Positions 1 through 44,949 of a stretch of 64,000 nt of DNA are shown piece by piece. The notes under the pieces are model-generated. The model did not search any database and was not told the origin of the DNA. It saw nothing but the letters and a program-made list of their open reading frames with translations. How positions within the stretch are numbered: the first letter of the stretch is position 1; the number at the start of each line of letters is the position of its first letter. Source of the DNA: Tragulus kanchil (Eukaryota > Chordata > Mammalia > Artiodactyla > Tragulidae); NCBI GenBank assembly GCA_022376925.1, contig JAIOJX010000032.1:171455979-171519978 (forward strand), read 5' to 3'. The position numbers were made by a program, and so were the translations under genes.

Positions 1-32084
<32,084 letters not shown>

Positions 32085-32168
32085 GTGTGGAATTTTTTTT
32101 ATTGAAGGATATTTGATGTACAATGTTCGGTTATTAGTAGTTTCAAGTGTATAGCAAAGTGATGTGTG

Positions 32169-32202
<34 letters not shown>

Positions 32203-32345
32203 TATATATAGTTTCAGATTCTTTTCCAATATAGGTTATTATAGGATATTGAGCGTAGTTCCTTGTGCTATACAATAGGTCCTTGTTGTTTACCTATTTT
32301 ATATACAGTAATGTGTATATGTCAATTCCAAACTCCTAATTTGTC
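32085..32345 (-). mobile_element. L1 3' end fragment with TA/CA microsatellite
   Basis: Reverse-oriented ruminant L1 3'UTR: ttttttattgaaggatattt, then gttccttgtgctatacaata and gtccttgttgtttacctatt. A (TA)n(CA)n(TA)n run at about 32167-32210 interrupts it. The right part is repeated from 33342 by D10. Confidence 0.7.
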
Positions 32346-34449
32346 TTCCCTACCCCACCCCACTCCACCCCTCCACGCCTTCCCTGATGGCTCAGATGGT
32401 AAAGAATCTGCCTGCAAGGTAGGAGACCCGGGTTCCATCCCTGGGTCAGGAAGATCCCCTGGAGCAGGAAATGGCGACCCACTCCAGTCTTCTTGCCTAG
32501 AGAATTCTGTGGACACAGACTGGTGGGCTACAGTCCATGGGATCCCAAAGTCAGGCACCACTGAACAACAAGCACTTTCACCCTCCCCACTCTGCCCTCC
32601 GGTAGCCACACCTTTATTTTCTCTGTCTGTGAGTTGGTCTCTGTTTTGTAAATAAGTTCATCCGTATCATTCGGTTTAGATTCCACAGAAGCAGTGTCAT
32701 ACAATATTTGTCCTCTGACTTATTTCACACCAGTCCACTCATCCTATGCCTGAACAGCCCTAAACCATGTTCCTAGGAAAATACAAAGCCCCTGCAGTGA
32801 GTCTGTGCCATGGTCATGATGGGGATGACAAATAGTAATGTCAGCCATGCCTAACACAGACAGGCATCAATACCAGGCACTCCGCTGCATGAGGGCTGCT
32901 GCCTGCCCCTGCCCTCTGGGGCAGCAACTGGGATGGAAGAGTATCTATCAGGTGCAAGTCAGTGAACTCTGAATTGATCACACACCATCTGAGCCCCAGA
33001 AACCTCACTGCTGCCTGGCAGGTGGACAGAGGCTGCCTGCAGCCTGCATCATGAGTCAGCGCCACCCCGGGGGCGTGGCCGCCTGGGCAGCCCAGGGACT
33101 CAGGCAGCTGCAGCCTGGCTCCGAGCCGGGGTGACAGAGCGGCAGGCTCCAGACGTGCAGCCCTGCGTGTCTGAGAGCTTCAGAATTAAAAGTGTTTCTA
33201 AGAGGATGGAACTCAGAGGACCCTGGGTAATCAGGATGCACCCATTGATCAAATGTGCTTGCATTTCTGTTTTCCAAACATGTATGCTATTTAATGGGTC
33301 TTCCCTTGGGGTCCAGTGAAGATTTGGGGGAACGTCAGAGGTTCTTTTCCAATATAGGTTATTATAGGATATTGAGCGTAGTTCCTTGTGCTATACAATA
33401 GGTCCTTGTTGTTTACCTATTTTATATACAGTAATGTGTATATGTCAATTCCAAACTCTTAATTTGTCTTCCCTACCCCACCCTCCACCCCTCCACGCCT
33501 TCCCTGATGGCTCAGATGGTAAAGAATCTGCCTGCAAGGTAGGAGACCCGGGTTCCATCCCTGGGTCAGGAAGATCCCCTGGAGCAGGAAATGGCGACCC
33601 ACTCCAGTCTTCTTGCCTAGAGAATTCTGTGGACACAGACTGGTGGGCTACAGTCCATGGGATCCCAAAGTCAGGCACCACTGAACAACAAGCACTTTCA
33701 CCCTCCCCACTCTGCCCTCCGGTAGCCACACCTTTATTTTCTCTGTCTGTGAGTTGGTCTCTGTTTTGTAAATAAGTTCATCCGTATCATTCGGTTTAGA
33801 TTCCACAGAAGCAGTGTCATACAATATTTGTCCTCTGACTTATTTCACACCAGTCCACTCATCCTATGCCTGAACAGCCCTAAACCATGTTCCTAGGAAA
33901 ATACAAAGCCCCTGCAGTGAGTCTGTGCCATGGTCATGATGGGGATGACAAATAGTAATGTCAGCCATGCCTAACACAGACAGGCATCAATACCAGGCAC
34001 TCCGCTGCATGAGGGCTGCTGCCTGCCCCTGCCCTCTGGGGCAGCAACTGGGATGGAAGAGTATCTATCAGGTGCAAGTCAGTGAACTCTGAATTGATCA
34101 CACACCATCTGAGCCCCAGAAACCTCACTGCTGCCTGGCAGGTGGACAGAGGCTGCCTGCAGCCTGCATCATGAGTCAGCGCCACCCCGGAGGCGTGGCC
34201 GCCTGGGCAGCCCAGGGACTCAGGCAGCTGCAGCCTGGCTCCGAGCCGGGGTGACAGAGCGGCAGGCTCCAGACGTGCAGCCCTGCGTGTCTGAGAGCTT
34301 CAGAATTAAAAGTGTTTCTAAGAGGATGGAACTCAGAGGACCCTGGGTAATCAGGATGCACCCATTGATCAAATGTGCTTGCATTTCTGTTTTCCAAACA
34401 TGTATGCTATTTAATAAATACGCAATGGGTCTTCCCTTGGGGTCCAGTG
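32219..34449. repeat. Direct ~1120-bp duplication D10
   Basis: 32219-33318 recurs as 33342-34449. The end of copy 1 lacks 11 bases that copy 2 keeps (near 34415) and then diverges, so here copy 1's tail is the damaged side. Confidence 0.95.
32377..32580 (+). mobile_element. Bov-tA type SINE
   Basis: Head gccttccctgatggctcaga, B box gttccatccctgg, then gcgacccactccagtcttct and ctacagtccatgggatccc. Duplicated at 33497-33700. Confidence 0.85.
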
Positions 34450-34577
34450 GCTAAGACTCTGTGCTTCCAACGCAGGAGGCCCAGGTTTGAACCTTGGTCA
34501 GGCAACAAGACCCCACATGCTGTAACTAAAACCTCATGTAACCAAATAGATAAATAGTTTAAATAAGTAAATAAATA
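34427..34577 (+). mobile_element. CHR-1-like SINE
   Basis: gggtcttcccttggggtcca head, degenerate B box (gtttgaaccttgg), A-rich tail of aaataagtaaataaata. A 22-base stub of its head also ends copy 1 of D10 at 33297-33318. Confidence 0.75.
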
Positions 34578-35229
34578 CAGAGTAAGAAGAATGGTCATTG
34601 TTGATGGAGTGCTTACACAGAGTACCAAGCATCTTAAATTCCCTGCTCTGAGAGCTGGCTAGACTGCCCCCCAGCTTGACAGGGGAGGGTACATTTTTGG
34701 AGATGCCCCAAGCTGGCTCTGGGTGGGAGAGGGGGCCGTCCACCCAAACCTGGCCTCTTCCCCTCTCCCCTGGCATACTCTGGCATCGCTGCTTTCTCAT
34801 GTGCACAGTAGAGTCTGCTTTCTCTTGGCAGTGGGCAGGGGGGTGATGGCGAGAGAATGCTAAGTTGGTGCAGGACGGGAGTGGCTGCTGGGGTACTTGC
34901 ATCTTTTCTGAAATTGGTGACGAATCGTCCACAGGTCCATTCCCCACTCTTCTGGGTAAAGAACTGCGCTGGATGACGGCTCAGCTCTAAGCTGAAGACT
35001 CGCTCTCGTGCCCATCTTCCTCTCCCTTCTCTCTCCCAACCCTGGAGCACACGGAGCTCTCAGCGGAGGCCCCGGTGGCCCAGCTACTGCAAGCTCTGCG
35101 CCTGGGATCCCATCCCCTCGCCCCCAGGAGGTTCCACCCTGGGCCGCCCGTTCGTTCATTCATTCTACGGCCCTTCCCAGCACCAACCGGGCCTGAATCG
35201 ACACGAGTGCGGTTGTGAAACGGCTGTGA

Positions 35230-35650
35230 AACGTGGGCCTCATGCCTGGGAAGCGGGGCGCGGCGCGGCTGGCGGATGGCGCGTGGTGGGTGTTGGACCC
35301 CCCAGCCGCTCGCGCCCCCGGCTCCGCCCGCCGCCAGCGCAGGACTCCACCCCCCGGCCGCGCCCCGGGCCGCGGACACGTTCTGATGACGCGTCCAGCG
35401 CCACCCCGCTTCTGTCTGGGCGTCTCGCCTGACTGCCGAGCCCGGGGTGAGGCTGGAACCCCCGGCTACCGGCGAGAGGGGCGCGGAGGGGCGGCGTCCC
35501 GGCTCCTCTCGTGGAGCAGCGAGGCCCCGCCTCCCCGCCTGCCGCCCGTCCGTCCCCCGGATGCCTCCAGGCTCGCCTTCCCAAGGTCACCCGGCGACAT
35601 GTCCCGGGTCGCAGAGCGGGCAGCGGCCGTGACCAGAGGGGAATGCCAGC
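35230..35650. other. CpG-rich block, possible orphan CpG island
   Basis: Dense CG dinucleotides (for example gcggggcgcggcgcggctgg) in otherwise repeat-rich intergenic DNA about 4.5 kb upstream of DYNC1H1. No coding similarity or splice structure is recognised. The long ORFs in several frames reflect base composition. Confidence 0.5.
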
Positions 35651-35815
35651 CCGTGGTCCAGCCTGCATCCCACCACCCGCTGATGAAGTTAGGAAGTTTG
35701 CCTCTAACGCAGACAATTCAGTCCCTCCCCTGCGATCAGGCCTCCGAGCCGCCTGCCACTGACGGCCCTGGCCGCTGCTCTCCGGAGGTACCCAGCCCCT
35801 TCCCTCACCTGAGAG

Positions 35816-36085
35816 TTCTGTTCAGCCACTCCGTCGTGTCCGACTCTTTGGGACCCCATGAGCTGCAGCATGTCAGGCTCCCCTGTCCTCCGCTGTCCCC
35901 AGTTTGCTCAAATGCATGTCCGTTGACTCGGTGGTGCCATCGAACCATCTCATCCTCTGTCATCCCCCTCTCCTGCCTCCCGTCTTTCTGAACAAAGGGG
36001 TCTTTTCTAATGAGTCGGCTCTTCACGTCAAGTCGGCTCTAAGTATTGGAGCTTCGGCTTCTGCGTCAGTCCTTCCAGTGATCTC
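35816..36085 (-). mobile_element. BovB (RTE) LINE 3' coding fragment
   Basis: The minus strand encodes a decayed BovB ORF C-terminus (RKDPFVQKDGRQERG, then EDEMVRWHHRVNGH and SWGPKESDTTEWLN), matching the order of the intact family. Stops and substitutions show it is dead. Confidence 0.8.
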
Positions 36086-36089
36086 TTTT

Positions 36090-36185
36090 AGGACGGACTT
36101 GGTTTATCTCCTTATAACGGAGTCACTTTGCTGTACACCTGAGCTAACCACGCTGTAAATCAACTGTTTCAATTAATTTTTAGAA
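36090..36185 (+). mobile_element. L1 3' end fragment
   Basis: ataacggagtcactttgctg, then cgctgtaaatcaactgtttc and an A-rich end, typical of the ruminant L1 3' terminus. Confidence 0.6.
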
Positions 36186-36930
36186 AAAGAATAAAATGCT
36201 CTTCCTCCGGGATCTTAAAGCGCTCTCTTCTCTTCGCGCGATCTCCACTCCAGTGGCAGCCTTTAGAGGAGGCTTCAGAGGAACACCCCCAGCACTCGCC
36301 CCTTTATTAATGGCTGCACTCACTTCGGAGCCCGTGCTTCTGCATGAGGGAGGCCCGCGCTTCTCGCTCAGGGTCTCTGCCTCCAGCTAGAATGTGATGC
36401 CCCAGGCGTGGGGTTCGCTCGGATCAGCGGTGAGCCTCGGGCAAGGCAGCCACTGGAGCCGCATCGCTCGCTGCGGGTGAGGAGGGCGTCTCCCAGGCCG
36501 GAGCAAAGACGGGATGCTGCTCCTCTGGGCTTCCCTGGTAGCGTTCCTGGCTTTCACCAGTTTCTTGTTACTGATCACCAATCCCCAATGCATCAAGTGA
36601 TGAAGCATTTACAGATTTCAAGACATACAAGCAGCTTGCTGGGCACTGGGCTGCCCTCAGGAGGGGTCCTGGGGAGGGCTGGCTGACTGCAGGAGGAGTG
36701 GGTTTGACTTGGGGAGCTCTGGTGCCAGCAGGAAACCCAGAACTGTACTTAACAGGGAGCTATATATCTTCCTAATTGTAAAGGAGCCAGGTTTTTTTTC
36801 TTTTGAGCAGATGGCAACACCTCTCTTCCAGAGGCAATGGCTTCTCCTCAGTTCCAAGACACAGAAAGGCTGCTAGCTCAGAGCAGGAGCCCCACCACAT
36901 GCCCTGGAGGCCCAGAGTTTCCTTTCTCCT

Positions 36931-39168
36931 GCTCCTGGAACAAAGAGTGAACAACCGCATGATGACCCCTAACTGATAGCTGAGGAAACCAAGGCAGGGG
37001 AGATCCCACACCTCACTGAAAACCTCAGGGCTGGATGGTGGTGCAGCCAGGACCCCCACCGGGGAGCAGGCCTCCACCGCTGGTGCTCCTGGGATGACAC
37101 CCCGGGCTGATCTCTCCATGAGAGGCTGCTGCTTTGAAGAGGAGACAGTGCTTGATTTGCAAGGCAGCGTGGGACGGTGAAAACTGAACACATGCCAACG
37201 CCCTCAGTGGGTATGGGAGGTTTGTGAGATGCCAATGAATATACTAAAAACTGCTGGCATGTACATGTTAAAATGGTTAAAGTGGGGCTTCCCTGATGGT
37301 CCAGTGGGTAAAGAGTCTGCCTTGCAGTGCAAGGGGCGCCAGTTTGATCCCTGGCCCTGGAAGATCCCATGTGCTGTGGAGCGGCTGGACCAGTGGGTCC
37401 AATTATGAGCCAGTGCTCTGGAGCGCATGCACCCAGAGCCAGTGCTCTGCAGCAAGAGAGGCCACTGCGATGGGAGGCCCACACAGGCCAAGGAATAAAG
37501 ATGGATGAAAATAAATAAATAACAAACCAATAAAAGAGGCCAAAAGTTAAAACAAACAAACAAAAATGGTTAAAATGCTGATTGTATGTTATGTGAACTT
37601 TGTCCCAACAGAAATTATTTAATGAACAAGTGGTAGAAAAAAAGTGGGGAAAGCGTGATTGTTCTGTGACCTTCAAAACATTAACAACAAAGAGCACAGC
37701 TAACTGTGTAAGAATCGCAAAGACACGACAGACTGCAAGCTGTTAGGGAAAGAGTTTATTGGGAAGAGTTCCTGGGCGAGATCCATAGGTCCAAGAGATG
37801 GGCCGGGGTAATCGCGCTCCAGAGATGGGACGAGGAAGTTTTATTTGGGAGGAGAAGGGGAAAGAAAGAAAGGGGAGGGGGTTTCTTAGAGCAGGCGCAG
37901 AAACAGTCTTTGTCTAAACTAAGCGGGAAATTAGTGATGAGTCTGCTGTCCTTGAGTTGTCTGTGGGCATGGGGGGTGTGCAATTCTTGTCACTTTCCAG
38001 ACCTGGTGGACAATCTTTATGGCCAGAGCAAAGTTCAGACGAAGGCTGCTCCACCCCCCCCTGGGGGGTTTTTGCTCCTGGAAAGAGTGAACAACCGCAT
38101 GATGACCCCTAACTGATAGCTGAGGAAACCAAGGCAGGGGATCCCACACCTCACTGAAAACCTCAGGGCTGGATGGTGGTGCAGCCAGGACCCCCACCGG
38201 GGAGCAGGCCTCCACCGCTGGTGCTCCTGGGATGACACCCGGCTGATCTCTCCATGATAGGCTGCTGCTTTGAAGAGGAGACAGTGCTTGATTTGCAAGG
38301 CAGCGTGGGACGGTGAAAACTGAACACATGCCAACGCCCTCAGTGGGTATGGGAGGTTTGTGAGATGCCAATGAATATACTAAAAACTGCTGGCATGTAC
38401 ATGTTAAAATGGTTAAAGTGGGGCTTCCCTGATGGTCCAGTGGGTAAAGAGTCTGCCTTGCAGTGCAAGGGGCGCCAGTTTGATCCCTGGCCCTGGAAGA
38501 TCCCATGTGCTGTGGAGCGGCTGGACCAGTGGGTCCAATTATGAGCCAGTGCTCTGGAGCGCATGCACCCAGAGCCAGTGCTCTGCAGCAAGAGAGGCCA
38601 CTGCGATGGGAGGCCCACACAGGCCAAGGAATAAAGATGGATGAAAATAAATAAATAACAAACCAATAAAAGAGGCCAAAAGTTAAAACAAACAAACAAA
38701 AATGGTTAAAATGCTGATTGTATGTTATGTGAACTTTGTCCCAACAGAAATTATTTAATGAACAAGTGGTAGAAAAAAAGTGGGGAAAGCGTGATTGTTC
38801 TGTGACCTTCAAAACATTAACAACAAAGAGCACAGCTAACTGTGTAAGAATCGCAAAGACACGACAGACTGCAAGCTGTTAGGGAAAGAGTTTATTGGGA
38901 AGAGTTCCTGGGCGAGATCCATAGGTCCAAGAGATGGGCCGGGGTAATCGCGCTCCAGAGATGGGACGAGGAAGTTTTATTTGGGAGGAGAAGGGGAAAG
39001 AAAGAAAGGGGAGGGGGTTTCTTAGAGCAGGCGCAGAAACAGTCTTTGTCTAAACTAAGCGGGAAATTAGTGATGAGTCTGCTGTCCTTGAGTTGTCTGT
39101 GGGCATGGGGGGTGTGCAATTCTTGTCACTTTCCAGACCTGGTGGACAATCTTTATGGCCAGAGCAAA
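36931..39168. repeat. Direct 1136-bp duplication D11
   Basis: 36931-38032 recurs as 38074-39168. Seven bases are missing in the first 170 bases of copy 2. About 40 bases of filler with long C and G runs lie between the copies. Confidence 0.95.
37284..37560 (+). mobile_element. CHR-type SINE, 'aggcccacacaggcc' subtype
   Basis: Head gggcttccctgatggtccag, B box agtttgatccctgg, 3' module and A-rich tail. Flanking repeats aaaatggttaaa on both sides are a likely target-site duplication. Duplicated at 38420-38696. Confidence 0.82.
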
Positions 39169-39491
39169 CTCTTTATCGCCGGCCTTGAGAGACTCCCAGG
39201 CGCCAGCAGATCAGCAACCGGCCCTATGATGCTGACCCTTTAGGGCCGGGGAGTTTGCAACTGCTGTATTAACCCTTTAATAGCCCATAAACCTAACAAC
39301 ATGTATGTCTCATTTAAGTACATTCTGATTTAAAACACGAGAAGCGCTGAGAATTCAGGTGCTCTACTTCCTTGTACAGAAGCCGCACAGACGGTGAAAC
39401 TCGCAGGGTAACAAGAAGGCGAGCCCAGGCCTGCACAAGGCTGACACAAATTCACAAAGTGGTCTAAATTTTTTAAAACTGTGTGAGTGTC

Positions 39492-41472
39492 CTTAATGCA
39501 CAGGACTGCACACTTGGAAGAGGAGGGAGTCTATTTTACAGTCTGTGTCTTTAACCACAATTTTAAGAAAAACATATCAGGAGGAGTTTGAGCAGTCCTG
39601 CCCTCTTGTATAACTGACAGCAGGAATGAGCCTCTCTTCTCTGCCGTGGTGAACTGTCACAGCCCCTTCTTGATCTGCTCCAGGCTCCAACGTGGCCCTT
39701 TTGCACATTCAGTGATTTGAAACATCTCCGAGCTCCTTTACCACGAAGGTGTTGTAGGCACCACTTCCTCTGTCTTCCCCCTCCTCCTCACTCACCAGGT
39801 TTCTCAGCTGCGCACCTCCAAGCCCTGGAGCAGCGGCAGAATCCGTATCTCCCGTCAGCTCTTCCTTCTAGAATTGTCATGTGCATGCTAAGTCACTTCT
39901 TCCCCGATCCAGGGATCGAGACCGTGTCTCTTACATCTCCTCCATCGGCAGGCAGTTCTTCACCGCTAGTGCTCCTGGAAAGCCTTGTTCACTCCAATTT
40001 CACCCTCAGCATTGTTAGGCACTTTCGGTATCTTGCCTGCACCTCCACCTTTTGGCCAATTCCCCATGTCAATGATACATTTTCAAATATACTTATTTTG
40101 ATTTATATACATATTTTTTATGTCAGGTCTTAGTGGCGGCAGGTGGGATCTTCAATCTTCGTTGCAGCATGTGAGTTCTTCAGCTGTGGCATCCAAACCC
40201 TTAGCTGCGGCATGTGAGATCTAGTTCCCTGACCTGGGATTGAATCCAGGCCTCTTGCATTGCGAACACGGAGTCTTAGCCACTGGACCACCAGGGAAGT
40301 GCCTCAGTGATACATTCTGTCACATGTTAAGTAGGTATGTCACAGAAGGCAACACAGTAACACACTCTGCGGGCTGTGTAGGCACTGAGCAGTACGCATG
40401 CGGCGAGCAAGGCTGAACGCAGCGCCATGACAGCGGTCGCGGGCAGCTCCAGAAATCTGTGCTTGGGGCAGCGATGTTAATGCACCGGACTGCACACTTG
40501 GAAGAGGAGGGAGTCTATTTTACAGTCTGTGTCTTTAACCACAATTTTAAGAAAAACATATCAGGAGGAGTTTGAGCAGTCCTGCCCTCTTGTATAACTG
40601 ACAGCAGGAATGAGCCTCTCTTCTCTGCCGTGGTGAACTGTCACAGCCCCTTCTTGATCTGCTCCAGGCTCCAACGTGGCCCTTTTGCACATTCAGTGAT
40701 TTGAAACATCTCCGAGCTCCTTTACCACGAAGGTGTTGTAGGCACCACTTCCTCTGTCTTCCCCCTCCTCCTCACTCACCAGGTTTCTCAGCTGCGCACC
40801 TCCAAGCCCTGGAGCAGCGGCAGAATCCGTATCTCCCGTCAGCTCTTCCTTCTAGAATTGTCATGTGCATGCTAAGTCACTTCTTCCCCGATCCAGGGAT
40901 CGAGACCGTGTCTCTTACATCTCCTCCATCGGCAGGCAGTTCTTCACCGCTAGTGCTCCCTGGAAAGCCTTGTTCACTCCAATTTCACCCTCAGCATTGT
41001 TAGGCACTTTCGGTATCTTGCCTGCACCTCCACCTTTTGGCCAATTCCCCATGTCAATGATACATTTTCAAATATACTTATTTTGATTTATATACATATT
41101 TTTTATGTCAGGTCTTAGTGGCGGCAGGTGGGATCTTCAATCTTCGTTGCAGCATGTGAGTTCTTCAGCTGTGGCATCCAAACCCTTAGCTGCGGCATGT
41201 GAGATCTAGTTCCCTGACCTGGGATTGAATCCAGGCCTCTTGCATTGCGAACACGGAGTCTTAGCCACTGGACCACCAGGGAAGTGCCTCAGTGATACAT
41301 TCTGTCACATGTTAAGTAGGTATGTCACAGAAGGCAACACAGTAACACACTCTGCGGGCTGTGTAGGCACTGAGCAGTACGCATGCGGCGAGCAAGGCTG
41401 AACGCAGCGCCATGACAGCGGTCGCGGGCAGCTCCAGAAATCTGTGCTTGGGGCAGCGATGTTAATGCACCG
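39492..41472. repeat. Direct 984-bp duplication D12
   Basis: 39492-40476 recurs as 40477-41472. It is the shortest offset in the window. The join shares the short motif ttaatgcac. Confidence 0.95.
40112..40302 (-). mobile_element. CHR-1/BOV-type SINE, reverse orientation
   Basis: Reads gcagcatgtgagttcttcag, gacctgggattgaatccagg (reversed B box) and ccactggaccaccagggaag. Duplicated at 41096-41286 by D12. Confidence 0.75.
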
Positions 41473-41756
41473 TTAACAGACTGACCTAACTGATGTCTGA
41501 GCCAGGAGGGGACAGGTGTTATTTAACGAGCCCACAGTAATGAGACCCTGTGCGTGTCAGAACTGTGCAACGCAGGGACCGTGTCCATTGCCACTCCATC
41601 TCCCTGCTCCCCTTCCTCCTCCAAGCAGGCGCCAGCCTGGGCCTCTTGCCCCAGGACTGAAAGCGGAAGGTGCCTGTGGGTCTTTCAGACTTTGGTTTTT
41701 CTCCAAAGTCCCAGAAAAGGATGTAAGCAAGAGGGAGGAAGAACTGGAGTCTCCCT

Positions 41757-43929
41757 TGTGGGCAAAGTATCCTTGAGAAGCGGTGGGAGATGTGGTATCC
41801 TGGGCTGGGGAAGATGCCTCTGGCTGCAGGGAAGAGGCAGGTGACGGGGCCCTTGGCCTGCTGCCCACCAGCCCCCAGCGAGCCACGCAGGGTGCCAGGT
41901 CCCCGGGCCGGCTCACCCAAGCAGTCCTCACGGCTGGGGGCAGCACTGTGGCCTGGGATCCAGGGGGCTGCAGTGACTGGTGTGGATGGACGATGAGCTG
42001 CCAGCAGGTTCCCCCACCCCCTACCTCCATCACCCAGGCCCTGTCTCTGCAGAAGTCCTGACACAAGAAAGGGTAGAACTCTGGAAGGGACGCCTGTGAT
42101 GTGCCAGCCCGCGGAATTGTGGGATGGGAACTGGGGTCCGAAACTAGACTGTTACAGAGTGGAGCCAGCGGAACTGCCCTCACACGTCCGTGACTGGAGC
42201 GTCATGTCTGTGATGAGCACAGCTGTGCACCATGAGCCACCTGATCAAACGGCTTTATCTGCCGTCCATGATGGTACTGAGGGAGCTTAAGATCACTGCA
42301 GTTTGAAGCTGGGGTGATAGCTGAAGGCAGGAGTAACCTGCTTAAAGCCTCACCAATAGCAAGACGCAAAGGAAAAGTTCAAGACTCAGATACTGCCCCT
42401 GTCGAGAGCCTCTTCACCATCTAGAGGGTGTGGGCTATCTCTCTCCCTCGTCCCTAACTTAGCACCAAGCACAGAAGGGCTGCCATTGCTTTCTCTCTCA
42501 AACATCCCCCAGCAACCGTTCAGGGAGCCTCCACTCTCCATCTGTAAATTGCTGATCACTGGCTTAGAGCAAGAGCGCAGTCAAGCAAACCGGGGGTTAA
42601 GCATCCAATTGTTCACTTTGAAGACAGAATTTCCTCCTTGTCTCAAGGACTGAAACATCTTACAGCTCCCCTCTTCCAGTTTCCAGGGGGATTCCCCATA
42701 TGGTGAGGTGCAGAGCACCGGGCACGGTGTCCCGCTGGCAGGCCTCTGCTGAACCTTAGTGCAAGAGTCCCTTCTCGCCAAGAGGGCGGGGTGGGATGTC
42801 CTCGATCTCCCTGACGAGACAAAACCCCAATTTCCCCAGATCTGTGGGCAAAGTATCCTTGAGAAGCGGTGGGAGATGTGGTATCCTGGGCTGGGGAAGA
42901 TGCCTCTGGCTGCAGGGAAGAGGCAGGTGACGGGGCCCTTGGCCTGCTGCCCACCAGCCCCCAGCGAGCCACGCAGGGTGCCAGGTCCCCGGGCCGGCTC
43001 ACCCAAGCAGTCCTCACGGCTGGGGGCAGCACTGTGGCCTGGGATCCAGGGGGCTGCAGTGACTGGTGTGGATGGACGATGAGCTGCCAGCAGGTTCCCC
43101 CACCCCCTACCTCCATCACCCAGGCCCTGTCTCTGCAGAAGTCCTGACACAAGAAAGGGTAGAACTCTGGAAGGGACGCCTGTGATGTGCCAGCCCGCGG
43201 AATTGTGGGATGGGAACTGGGGTCCGAAACTAGACTGTTACAGAGTGGAGCCAGCGGAACTGCCCTCACACGTCCGTGACTGGAGCGTCATGTCTGTGAT
43301 GAGCACAGCTGTGCACCATGAGCCACCTGATCAAACGGCTTTATCTGCCGTCCATGATGGTACTGAGGGAGCTTAAGATCACTGCAGTTTGAAGCTGGGG
43401 TGATAGCTGAAGGCAGGAGTAACCTGCTTAAAGCCTCACCAATAGCAAGACGCAAAGGAAAAGTTCAAGACTCAGATACTGCCCCTGTCGAGAGCCTCTT
43501 CACCATCTAGAGGGTGTGGGCTATCTCTCTCCCTCGTCCCTAACTTAGCACCAAGCACAGAAGGGCTGCCATTGCTTTCTCTCTCAAACATCCCCCAGCA
43601 ACCGTTCAGGGAGCCTCCACTCTCCATCTGTAAATTGCTGATCACTGGCTTAGAGCAAGAGCGCAGTCAAGCAAACCGGGGGTTAAGCATCCAATTGTTC
43701 ACTTTGAAGACAGAATTTCCTCCTTGTCTCAAGGACTGAAACATCTTACAGCTCCCCTCTTCCAGTTTCCAGGGGGATTCCCCATATGGTGAGGTGCAGA
43801 GCACCGGGCACGGTGTCCCGCTGGCAGGCCTCTGCTGAACCTTAGTGCAAGAGTCCCTTCTCGCCAAGAGGGCGGGGTGGGATGTCCTCGATCTCCCTGA
43901 CGAGACAAAACCCCAATTTCCCCAGATCT
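41757..43929. repeat. Direct 1086-bp duplication D13
   Basis: 41757-42845 recurs as 42843-43929 and joins directly. Copies appear identical. Confidence 0.95.
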
Positions 43930-44144
43930 GCTGCTGTTATCAGTGATAATGACCGTGGTGCGGGAGCCTGGGTCTGCCCAGCCCTGACCCCAGGTCTGGA
44001 AGGAAGGACTGCAGGCCCTCCTAGGGACAGTTCTGTTTAGTTTTGAAATACATATATTCTTTATTGAAAAGCTAAGCCAGATGTCTTGTTTAAATTGCAT
44101 ATTTATTCAGCCTAAAAAAAACTGTGGTAAAATACACATAAAAT

Positions 44145-44345
44145 GGGCTTCCCAGATGTCGCTAGTGATAACTCGAGACCTGAGACACAGGTTTCATCCC
44201 TGCGTGGGGAAGGTCCCCTGGAGGAGGGCATGGCGACCCACTCCAGTGTTCTTGCCTGGAGGATCTCATGTTCAGAGGAGCCTGGCGGGCTGCAGTCCAT
44301 GGGGTCGCAAAGAGTCGGCTACGACTGAAGAGACTGAGCCCAGCA
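44145..44345 (+). mobile_element. Bov-tA type SINE
   Basis: Head gggcttcccagatgtcgcta, then gcgacccactccagtgttct and gtccatggggtcgcaaagag. The B box is mutated (gtttcatccctgcg). Confidence 0.85.
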
Positions 44346-44949
44346 CAATTTAACATGTCGATAACAAAGGGAATTTTGCGTATGTGGTGGTGGTGGGGTG
44401 GTAATAAAGGCACTCCTTACTCTTAAAACTTAATTTTTTAAAAGCCGATTAACAAAGAAAAGCGAGGCAGGGGCTGCTGTGATGACCGCACACGTGTCTC
44501 CAGTCCTCTAGGGGACCAGACAGCCTTGCGGGGCGGTGGAGGCTCTGCTTCCCGGGGGAGAGGCTCACGGGTGGCCGTGCCTAGCCTGCGAGGCCCGCTG
44601 CGCCCGGTGCGGGGAAGCTCGCCACTGCGGCCCGCTGTGCGGGCCTCCTAAGTGTGCCCCCGGGAGACCCGGGCCTGTTAAGGTTTTCCAGCCTCTGCGG
44701 CTGACGATAGAGACACAGGGGTAGGAGGGACACGTGGTGCTCGCAGACGAGGGCAGAGTCCCTTCTGGGGCGGGGCACGGGCCCCGCAGGTGCAGGAGCC
44801 GCCGGGGGGCAGGCTGCCGCGTGGGTCCAGCCCTGACCCGTTCACGCCCCGGCTGGGGGGCCTCAGCAACGCCCCGCTCCCGACACCGACCCCACTCCGC
44901 CGCGGTTAAGACTTAGTAAGACGTCAAAACAAAAAGGACAGCAAGAGTC

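Noticed and set aside
35805..36026. 73-codon minus-strand ORF as a gene
   Set aside because: It is the decayed C-terminal coding part of a BovB LINE.
41557..42183. 208-codon minus-strand ORF and related frames, duplicated at 42643-43269
   Set aside because: Pro/Ser/Ala-rich translation of GC-rich intergenic DNA without a domain. The repeat is D13.
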